Below are positions 39,874-49,072 of a stretch of DNA of 64,000 nt, in pieces. Within the stretch, counting starts at the first letter, position 1. Each line of letters begins with the position of its first letter. Made by a program: the position numbers and the translations under genes. The notes below the pieces were generated by a model. The model was not told where the DNA came from and made no database searches. It worked only from the letters and a program-made list of their open reading frames with translations. Origin of the DNA: Turnera subulata (taxonomy: Eukaryota; Streptophyta; Magnoliopsida; Malpighiales; Passifloraceae); contig JAKUCV010001446.1 in the NCBI GenBank assembly GCA_028386065.3, forward strand, positions 62,001 to 126,000. Direction: 5' to 3'.

Positions 39874-40557
39874 TTATCTTCTTGGAACGACGTTGACCCT
39901 GAAGCTAGTGGGGTCGTTGTTGATGTTGACTTGGATGCTGTCGCTCCACGAGAACCACATGCCGCCTGCGTTGCTCTGGCCGGGAAGCTCGAACCGGTTT
40001 GCTTGAGGGAACTGGAGTGGGATGAGACCATGATCGTCTTGAGGCTGCCACTGGGTCTCCGTGAGAAGAACCATGTTTGGTTTGTATTGGTTCTTCAGTT
40101 CCCTCAGAGTACGCGTGAACTCCTGGGAACGCCTTGCGACTCCTCTGCAGTTCCACACCAGTAGTCGGGCCTTTGGCCAAGTTACGGGCATACGAGTTAC
40201 TCTGGGCATGCTCTGGGCCGTCATCGAGAGTTGGTAGTAGGTACCTTGCTCCAGGGTATGGCAAGTGGACTCTAGGTTGAACTTCTGAAGCCTTTCAGAG
40301 ATGAAGAACATGATGGAGTTGGCCGATCCGTAGTAGGAGGTCCTCAGAGTGCCATGGTCCTCCAGGAAGAACGTCTCTTCCATGGGAGTGATGAAGAACC
40401 GAGATGAGTAGAGTTCGTCGACGAAGACCAGACGCGGCATTCTTCCGAGCTCGTTTGGTAGCTCTTCTGGACGCTCGTTGACCATGCTGTAGGCCAGTCG
40501 GTTTCTTCTGCCTAGATTGGCACCTTCGACGAAGAAGACGGATGAGGGAGCAGGCAT
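39874..40557 (-). CDS. Antisense protein with truncated LINE-type EEP domain
   Basis: 227 residues, antisense to the retrotransposon. Residues 1-128 match nothing I know. Residues 130-225 resemble the start of an endonuclease/exonuclease/phosphatase (EEP) domain as in plant L1 LINEs: LLVWNCRG (132-139; Asn136 would be the motif I Asn), LRELKNQYKP (151-160), LLTETQ (164-169; Glu167 in the metal-binding position) and an AGGMWFSW segment (197-204). The chain stops there, so the later catalytic Asp/Asn/His motifs are missing and nuclease activity is unlikely. A TATA box lies about 110 bp upstream (40667-40673) and AATAAA follows the stop. How an EEP fragment came to sit in an LTR element is unknown; capture from a LINE or a host gene is inference. 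Confidence 0.7.
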   Translation of the reverse strand: MPAPSSVFFVEGANLGRRNRLAYSMVNERPEELPNELGRMPRLVFVDELYSSRFFITPMEETFFLEDHGTLRTSYYGSANSIMFFISERLQKFNLESTCHTLEQGTYYQLSMTAQSMPRVTRMPVTWPKARLLVWNCRGVARRSQEFTRTLRELKNQYKPNMVLLTETQWQPQDDHGLIPLQFPQANRFELPGQSNAGGMWFSWSDSIQVNINNDPTSFRVNVVPRR

Positions 40558-40666
40558 TGTGTTAGGACGTGTTGGTGTTTTGTTTTTCAGAGTTTTGTGG
40601 TTTTGTTTGCCTGAGCGTTGTTTGCTTTTAAAATGCTTTTGATGATTTACACCTCACCGCTCCGTG

Positions 40667-40673
40667 TTTTATA
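40667..40673 (-). promoter_or_regulatory. TATA box of the antisense EEP-like gene
   Basis: TATAAAA on the minus strand, about 110 nt upstream of the ATG at 40557. The spacing fits a pol II promoter with a leader of roughly 80 nt. Confidence 0.6.
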
Positions 40674-41370
40674 CTCTTATGGGGAGCGTGTTTACTGTTT
40701 TTGATTTTCAAGATTTGCTTTTTGAAAATTTTGCCGTTGCCTCATTTATTACTCCCTCACTTTACACGTTTTTCGGACTACAAATGCTAGAGTTTTTCAG
40801 CCTTTTTCCATCTTATGATTTTCTTTCGCTCTGGCTACTTTGTCTTTTCTTTTCATGGTTTTACTATATTTTTCTACATCTTTTATCATATGCATCCGTG
40901 ACCGTTGAGGCTAGACAGATGGGACCATACCTCGAGTAGAGCGCATGTGCGACAAGTTTACACCTGTTCGGACACCGTGGAGAGATGCGAGACTTGAAAA
41001 ACGTTTTTGGCTCATGCGGAATTTGTGAACAAGTGGGTATCGTTTCTTTCGAGGGACACAGGATGCTCTCGTGATCGTCAACGTGCGAGTTAATGGATGT
41101 CTCTTTCACGAGGGAAACAGACGTCACTGTTAGTTGCACGTGTTACGTTTCTTGGGTTCGAGGGTGTTTACGTCCGATACGAGCACCGATCATGGAAATA
41201 TGTTTTGTTTAACTTCTTTATGTTTTGATTTTGTTAAACGAGTTTTGTTTTTAATTTCTTTATATTTGATTTTATATTCTTATAGTTGATTTTTATTTTG
41301 CTTTGAGATGTTTTATTTTTTCTGTTAACGAGAGATTTCGTAACACAAGAGATTTTGATTTTAAAAGGAA
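40674..41370. other. Spacer between the two antisense genes
   Basis: It contains a 91-codon minus frame (40864-41139) with no recognisable domain, then T-rich sequence on the plus strand. It probably holds the promoter of the EEP-like gene and the 3' region of the upstream antisense gene. Confidence 0.4.
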
Positions 41371-41416
41371 ATTTATTATTTATTTCATAATAGTTTTACA
41401 TCGGAGAAGAAGTACT

Positions 41417-41779
41417 CTATTGAGTTACTTGCTTCTCTAGGTCTTTTACAGGTTTTTGGACGGTTTTCATGTGAGGGAAGAGCTCCGCGCACGCCAGTTC
41501 GATTTGCAACACCGCCGAGCTGATCTTCTTCAGAGAGACGTTCAGCTGCGGAGTGCCGCTCTCAGCTATCGCCTTGCCCTTCTTATCCTCAACTTTCTTG
41601 GGAGCACGTTTCTTTCGCTGTCTGCTGGAGACGACCATGTGTTCCTTCAGGCCGATGATGTTCGTCTTGAAGCGCTTCTTAGGAGGTTCTTCATCGGAGC
41701 TTGTCGGGAAGGCAGTGCCGCCGATGTAGCTGTTGTTCTCAGAGTCTGAGGTAGTTCGAGATCGGAGTAGAGAGTCCAT
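41417..41779 (-). CDS. Small basic antisense protein, possible nuclear localisation
   Basis: 120 residues, antisense to copy C, starting 186 bp inside the 3' LTR boundary. It has a Ser/Arg start (MDSLLRSRTTSDS), a Pro-Lys-Arg cluster (PPKKRFK, 32-38) and a second basic cluster (RQRKKRAPKK, 53-62), which look like nuclear localisation signals, then a more hydrophobic helical C terminus. The first 13 codons recur with one substitution at 63962-64000 in copy D, so the frame is conserved. TTTAAATA lies about 35 nt upstream; two AATAAA signals (41372-41384) follow the stop. I recognise no family. Antisense extra ORFs are known in some Ty3 lineages (for example Retand and Grande), and this may be of that kind. 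Confidence 0.65.
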   Translation of the reverse strand: MDSLLRSRTTSDSENNSYIGGTAFPTSSDEEPPKKRFKTNIIGLKEHMVVSSRQRKKRAPKKVEDKKGKAIAESGTPQLNVSLKKISSAVLQIELACAELFPHMKTVQKPVKDLEKQVTQ

Positions 41780-41813
41780 GGCTGAGAGTGAGTGTCTCGG
41801 TCATGAGGTTTGG

Positions 41814-41821
41814 TATTTAAA
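41814..41821 (-). promoter_or_regulatory. TATA-like box of the small antisense gene
   Basis: TTTAAATA on the minus strand. Copy D has the better TATAAATA at the same place (63920-63927). At about 35-42 nt from the ATG, the leader would be only a few bases, unless initiation is further upstream. Confidence 0.55.
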
Positions 41822-41951
41822 AGGGAAGAGATGTCGCTTAAGGGTATAAGCGGTATCTCATGTTGAGTTTGGACACCTGGCAGAGTGTGCCAGAAGCTTA
41901 TCGTGGTAGGACCCACGGATAAGACGGAATTTCGGGGACGAAATTCTTTTT

Positions 41952-41959
41952 AAGGTGGG
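41952..41959 (+). other. Polypurine tract of copy C
   Basis: AAGGTGGG, followed by TAGAC and the 3' LTR (TGTAACAG at 41965). Copy D shows AAGGAGGG at the matching place (63781-63788, minus). Confidence 0.65.
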
Positions 41960-43167
41960 TAGACTGTAACAGCCCGGGTAAAATTTTGGATTTTTACCAG
42001 GACTGTAAAAGTCTTTTTACCGTGATTTACTGTTGAATTAATCTTGGGTAATTAATTCAAGGTAAATCGGACGTCGTTTTTCGAAACCGAGAGTTTTCCT
42101 GCGCCCGTGATTTTTGCGTGGATTTTTTCGGGCCTAAGTTGGTATTTTTCGGGTCCCGGAATTTTCAGAAAAATCACACCGGAAAATAACTAAGGGGGTA
42201 TCAGTTATTTTCTGGTCCAGACCGGACTCGCTCCGTAATACAGAAAAGCTGCATTATTGAAGCTCACTTGTTGTACAGTAAAAAAAAATAGTTTAAAAGC
42301 AGAATCGGTGAAGAGGCAGAGGAGAAGAGAAAAAGAGAAGAAAAAAAAAAGGAAAAAAAAAAGAGAGAAGAAGAAAAGAGAGAAAAGGAGAGGAAAAGAA
42401 AAAGAGGAAAAAGAAAAAAAAAAGAAGAAAAAGAAAAAAAGAAGAAAAATCAGAAAAAAAAGAAGAAGAGGGAAAAGAAAAAAATTGAAGGAGGAGAAAA
42501 ATAAATACAGAAAAATAGAAAAAAAGAGAGAAAGAAAAAAAAGAAAATCAGAAAAAAGAAGAGGAAAATGAAAGAAAAGGAAAAGAAGAGAAAAATAAAG
42601 AAAATGCAGAAAAAAGAAAAAAATAGGAATGAACAGTAGTCACCCCGTCGCCCCCGTCGTCTTCCATCGCCGGAGCCGCCGTGACGCGCCGTTGACCCGC
42701 GAGAAGACCCGCGGATCCGTCTCTCCACCGCTCTGCTCAGCCTCCTGCCGTCGCCGCGCCGAGGTTGCACCGCCCTTAGAGTCGCCTCGAGCTCACCTTC
42801 CTCGCGGCCTCCATCCCTTCGCGTCAGTCGCGCCGCCGCCGTCATCTAGGTGAGCAACCCGATTCTTCTGGGCGGGTCGCGGCCGGGTCGCACCCTCCCT
42901 GGGTTGCAAATCCGGATTTTCTGTTTCTTTTAAAAAAAATAATATATATATATACATCTAATTTCTGCTAAATAATTTCTAAAAAAAAATGGTAAATATT
43001 ATTTTGGAAAATTATATGTAATATTCTGGGTTTGGGGTTTAGAAAATATATATACTTTGATTCTTCAAATTAAGATAATTATGTTTTGTTTGTAAATTAT
43101 TATTATGGTTAGTTTGAAAAATATATATATGCCTTGAAAATATTTTTGGAAATTTTAATTATATGTT

Positions 43168-44588
43168 TGAACGCTAATCTGCAAGTGCACAGATAGTTGT
43201 AGCAATCAAGGTCGTCCTCTGGGACCAGGTCAATTACTAATCGCTTAATAACTAATGATCGTCTAAGCAAATAAAGATTGGATTTTGAGTAAGAAAGAAA
43301 ATAACTGAAATAATAAAAGATGGATTCTCAATATTCAAAAAGATGTCTAGGACTTCGGGGGCTCACTTGCCTATTCTCAGATGTTTTACTTTAAAACCAT
43401 GCACAGGTTGATCATGCAGCATGCATGCATAAGCAGACTATGCAGCCACAAATTGTCCTAACTCTTGAATTTTCTACGTTCGTTGAAAGATAGTTGATTA
43501 AACAGAATAAATAACCCACTCTCGTGGCGAGACTTAAACCCTACTTAGCTATTTCAACTTCGTGTTCACTAGCGAAGAAACAACTAAGGCTTTCATGCAT
43601 AGTCAACTTAAGCAAATTATATTCCTCACTAGAAGGTCTTCCTTCCTCAAGGTAAGTTTCTAGTGTTCAACCTATGCGATTCCAGTAGATTATTGACGCT
43701 GTCACTAAACAATTCTCTACCTAGAATTTATACTATCTAATGGCCAGTTAAACAGCATAGTTAAGTGCCCTAGGATTGAATCAATGAACAATAGATCATT
43801 CAGGAATTAAAAGCAATTCATAAAACAAATAGCATCATTGAATAGACAAGCTACCTCCCCTAATTCCTAGACTTTAAAGATTTAGCTCAACATAACAAGA
43901 GAGAAGAAAATACTTATGAATTTCATTCCAGGCAATGATCAAGGAATTACAAGAATAAGAACTTGAACAAAGCTCTAAGCTGCAATCCTCTTCTTCCTCT
44001 GAAGAACTAATGAAGCACTACTCTTGAATTTGAGAGAGAATGGAAGAATGAGAGAATGAGAGGGTGTGAAGTGTATCCTTTCCTCCTAGAATGCCTTGCT
44101 ATTTATAGGCTCCAGGAAAGGATGGTAGGAAATCTCTCATTTGAATTCAAAATTAGGATCTAATCTAATTAAATTCAAAAACAAACCTTTTGAATTTAAT
44201 TTACATGGATAAATAACAAATAAATAATCCTAATCTAAATTCAAACAAGATTCTTCAAAATATCCTTGGAAGATAATGTTGGATAATGGAAATTTGAACT
44301 TCTACACAGGTGAAAACGCTCCGCACAGGCAGGTTGTGCACAGGAGGATAAATCTTCACATTATCTTCAAATCTTTCCAAGATAATAACCATCTTATCTC
44401 TATCTTCTAGAATCTATCCAAATCTTCCAAATCCTTTCAAATATCACCTGTAATCAACAAAAGCTAAAGGAAGAGTTTATTAAATCAAAACTAAATGAAA
44501 AGCTAACTAAATAAATAACAATTTAATGAAACAAAGCCCAAATCTATAAACTAAAGACCCAAAATATGTGTATAATTCACACACATCA
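43168..44588 (-). repeat. 3' LTR of the Athila-like element
   Basis: 1,421 bp. It carries the TATA motif CTATAAATAG on the minus strand at 44099-44108 and is nearly identical to 51653-53061. The purine-rich GTTTGGAGGTGT (minus) abuts it at about 44589-44600 as the polypurine tract. Confidence 0.9.
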
Positions 44589-46205
44589 ACACCTCCAAAC
44601 TTGAATCTTTGCTTGTCCCAAAGCAAAAATCAGTGAAAATTAAGGACAAGGGTGAAAAGCCCCACTTCTTAAGTCAACTGAAACTGAAAATAGGAATGCA
44701 CAGGATAGTCGTGTGATGTGTGGGGTGCCAACCCAACCTATTCCTCAAATCAAATACCAAAAACATATCAGTCCCAAAATCTAACGATGCATAACCAGAT
44801 AGATTATATTCCGCCTACTAACATCTGAAAAGATTATTTTGAGTTTTTAAATAGAAAAACAAATCTCATAAGCAAAATCACTTTTCCAATCTCCACTAAT
44901 AAATAGGACATTTTTCAAATTGGATCAAAAGGACTTTGCGTTCGATTGTAATGGGGCTAGTTTAGGGCTAAAAAGAAAAGGAAAAAGGCTAAACAAAAAT
45001 GTCACTCAAGAAAAATTCATCATATCAGTCTATATGCTGGTAAACATCTTCAGGGACTGGCTCGAACTGCATAAGGAGGTTGTGCTCTGTTTATTAGGAT
45101 AGGATGCATAGGGAAGTTATGCTGAGGTTTCTTCTTTTTGTTTGTTTTTTTTTCTTTTTTTTTGAGTTTTTTTTTTTGTGAAAAGCCTTTTTGGGGAGTG
45201 GTTTTCATTTTGTTGCTTTTTTTCTTTTTATTTTCAGATAAACTTCCCAAACTACCTTCATCTTCAAATGTCCATCCTAAAGCACAATAAACGGAAAATC
45301 ATATAAGCGCGTTGTGCTTTGTGAGCCGATCACCAGAATTCCTTCAAAAATTTGATTGAACAAATAATGAATTTTCTCAAAGTGACAAAAAGGGTTAGTT
45401 TAAAAAGAAAAATAAACGATAGCCAAGGTGGGCTCAATGGGCGTAAGGTAGTTGTGCGGGTATGAAAGAAATATTGGCTATCGTGAAAAGGCCCAAAAAT
45501 TGTGACAATGGAAAAATAAAATAAAGGTTAGTAAGTGTTTATAGAAAAGTGAAGTAGGTGAAAGAAAAAAATGCCTTTATCACATCCGTTTATCAAATGT
45601 CCTATGCCAAATTTCGCCTTGATTGGTCCAGTGATTCTGTTCTAAGATTAAAGATAACGTCAAAAAGAGTTAGAAAAGCAGAGGTGTAATAGGCAGAACT
45701 AATCATATGGCTACGCATTATTAAAGCTGTTTCCAACATGTTTAAGGCAAAGGATGAGAAACAAATTAAGTTGGCACAGTTTGTTTTTTTTTTCAAAGTG
45801 ACATATCCTGGCGCATCCATACTTCCTATTGTCAGCAAAATTCAAGAAGTGAGAAAGTAAAAGCCAAAAACTAAAGTTAGGGCCTAAATTATTTGCAATA
45901 AAAGAAAATAAAAAATGAAAAAGTAAAACGAAAAATTAAAATGAGGAAATGAGGATGAACATGCACCCCCAAACTTATTTTGGACAGTGTCCTCACTGAC
46001 CACGAATCTACGAAATGAAAGCATAAAAATAAGATACGAAGAACCTGTTTGTGCCTACACAGTCTGGATGTGTACTGCAAACTCCGACAGAAATACCATC
46101 GTTATTGCCTTCAATTTGCATGTAGAACATACAAACAGGAAATATGGGTTGCCTCCCACACAGCGCTTCTTTTACGTCTTGTAGCTGGACACGACACCCC
46201 AGACG
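44589..46205 (-). other. Non-coding 3' region of the Athila-like element
   Basis: 1.6 kb between the integrase end and the polypurine tract, where some Athila elements have an env-like ORF. Here only short frames exist, with several homopolymer T and A runs. I see no membrane-protein frame, so env is absent or decayed. Confidence 0.6.
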
Positions 46206-47533
46206 TTAGTGCAGATCAGATAGAAACTGCACAGCCTCAGACTCGATTGGATCTCCAAGGTTGTAAAGCTTGAGTCGTTGGCCGTTCACAAAAAAGCTTC
46301 CTTTGTCCTGGCTCATTATCTCGAATGCGCTAGATGGATGGACCGTTATGATTGTGTAAGGGCCGGTCCATCTTGAGCGAAGTTTCCCTGGGAATAACTT
46401 GAGCCTGGAGTTAAAAAGCAGGACTTGTCGTGCCATCTCTTTGTACGCTCCTTATAGATCCGAGCATTCTCATAAGCGTCGAGCCGTAATTCTTCCAACT
46501 CATTGAGTTGCAGCAGCCTTTTCTGTCCCGATAACTTGGAATCAAAATTCAAAAATCTGATTGCCCAGTATGCTTTATGCTGCAACTCCACAGGCAAATG
46601 GCACGACTTCCCGTACACAAGTCGGTAGGGGGTTGTGCCAATGGGCGTCTTATACGCTATGCGGTAAGCCCAGAGAGTATCATCCAATTTAGATGACCAA
46701 TCCTTCCTCTTCTGGTTCACCGTTTTTTCTAATATGCTCTTTATGGCCTTGTTGGAAATTTCAACCTGACCGCTCGTCTGGGGATGGTATGGCGTGGCTA
46801 CCTTGTGGGTAACTCCATATCTCCGAAGTAGTTCCTCTAGCTTCTTATTGCAAAAATGAGTACCCTCGTCACTGATGAGTGCACGGGGAGTTCCAAATCT
46901 GGAAAAGATTTTCTTGAGGAATTTGACTACAACTCGTGCATCATTCGTCGGAGTTACAATAGCTTCGACCCATTTTGAAACGTAGTCTACCGCCACCAAA
47001 ATGTATTGATTAGAGTAAGAAGATGGGAATGGACCCATAAAATCAATACCCCAGATGTCAAAGAGCTCAACTTCCTGAATGCCCTGCTGGGGCATTTCTT
47101 GGCGATCCGATATGTTGCCCGTTCTTTGACATCGATCACATGTCTGAACGAAGCGTTTGGCATCCTTAAAGAGGTTTGGCCAATAAAAGCCACTCTTGAG
47201 GACCTTTGCTGCTGTCTTCCAAGCTCCTGCATGACCGCCATATGCAGAAGCAACACACTGCATAAGAACATCATTTACTTCCTCTTCTGGAAGGCATCTT
47301 CGTATGATCCCGTCCGAGCATCTTTTGAAGAGCAGTGGCTCCTCCCAGATATATTGCCTAATGTCAAAGAAAAACTTCTTCTTTTGGTGATAGCTCAAAT
47401 CTGGGGGTAGAACACCACTTACTAGGAAGTTGACAAAGTCTGCATACCAAGGCTCCACTCTTGAGATGGCTGCAAGATTTTCATCAAGAAAAGAGTCATC
47501 GATAGGCAATTCAAGATAACCCTTAGGTTCTTA
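46206..47533 (-). pseudogene. Athila integrase, broken
   Basis: The frame continues from RNase H after an in-frame TAA (47531-47533). The zinc-binding CDRCQR half, then GIDFMG (first catalytic Asp), ISDEGTHF (second Asp) and SGQVEISN (Glu) are all present, so the DDE core is intact. Near 46430 a small deletion shifts the frame just after KRWHDK. The expected C-terminal segment ([18 protein letters not shown]) continues in another frame to 46206. The product as it stands ends at 46346. Confidence 0.88.
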
Positions 47534-49072
47534 TTCTTGGGTGAGTCTTGATAAATGGTCTGCCAGCAGGTTCTCTGTGCCCTTCTTATCCTTGATCTCA
47601 AGATCAAATTCTTGCAGCTGTAGGATCCACCGCAGTAATCTTGGTTTTGCCTCTTTCTTCTGGAGAAGGTATTTAAGTGTAGCATGATCAGTGTGCACGA
47701 TCACCTTCGACCCGAGAAGGTAAGATCTGAACTTAGTTATAGCAAAGACTACTGCTAGGAGCTCATTCTCAGTGGTTGCATAATTTACTTGTGCATCATC
47801 TAGTGTTTTACTAGAGTAGTAAATTGCATGCAACTTGTTGTTCTTCCTTTGCCCTAATACTGCTCCAACCGCATAATCACTTGCGTCACACATGATTTCG
47901 AACGGAAGACTCCAGTCGGGAGGTTGCATAATCGGTGCTGAAATCAGGGCTTTCTTCAACTTTTCAAAAACTTCGAGACACTGTTGATCAAAATCAAATG
48001 GGACATCCTTATTTAAAAGATTAGTCAAAGGCTTTGCTACCTTTGAAAAATCTTTAATAAATCTCCTGTAGAATCCAACGTGTCCCAAGAAACTTCTGAT
48101 TACACGGACTGAGCTGGGTGGTGGCAATCTCTCAATAACTTCAATCTTCGCACGATCCACTTCTATCCTTCTTTCAGAGACCATGTGCCCAAGCACTATC
48201 CCTTCCTTCACCATGAAGTGGCACTTCTCCCAGTTAAGCACGAGGTTAGCTTCTTCACATCTTTGAAGTACTTTTGCTAGATTTGCTAGGCATTCATCAA
48301 ATGATCTCCCATAGACCGAGAAATCATCCATGAAGACCTCCATGATATCTTCAATGAATTCGGAGAATATAGCCATCATGCACCGCTGGAAAGTTGTCGG
48401 TGCATTACATAGTCCAAACGGCATTCGACGATAGGCGAAAGTTCCGTAAGGACATGTAAACGTGGTCTTCTCTTGGTCACTAGGATGGATAGGGATTTGA
48501 AAAAATCCAGAATACCCATCCAGGTAGCAGAAATGTGAATGTTTAGCCAAACTTTCGAGCATCTGATCAATGAAAGGAAGGGGAAAATGATCCTTCCTTG
48601 TTGCCTTATTTAGCTTCCGGTAGTCGATGCACATACGCCATCCGGTCACCGTTCTAGTCGGGATCAGCTCGTTATTCTCAATGGGCACAACTGTCATCCC
48701 TCCCTTCTTAGGTACCACATGCACAGGTGATACCCACTCACTGTCTGAGATTGGATATATAATCCCTGCATTCAGGAGTTTCAAGTTCTCTTTTTTGACA
48801 ACATCCTTCATGTTTTCATTGAGACGTCTCTGACGCTTAATGACAGGCTTATATCCATCCTCAAGTAGAATTCTGTGTGTACAGAAAGAAGGATTGATTC
48901 TAGTAAGATCATCAATTGTGTACCCAATTGAATTCCTATGCACCCGGAGCTCCTTAAGAAGTTTCTCTTCTTCCTCCTCAGTTAGCTCTGAGCTAATGAT
49001 GACTGGGTATGTAGACTCAGGACCCAGAAATGCATAGCGAAGCTTAGGAGGCAACGGTTTAAGCTCTAGCTT
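47534..49072 (-). pseudogene. Athila reverse transcriptase and RNase H
   Basis: About 510 codons open between two in-frame stops. RT motifs: [34 protein letters not shown], and the catalytic FMDDFSVYG (the YxDD box). RNase H follows with [20 protein letters not shown] and [10 protein letters not shown]. The C terminus runs into [10 protein letters not shown] and a stop. The wording is that of the Athila lineage. No start codon follows the upstream TAG, so expression would need readthrough or is lost. Confidence 0.9.

Noticed and set aside
46987..47410. 134-codon plus frame and 95-codon minus frame
   Set aside because: Shadows of the integrase frame of the Athila-like element.
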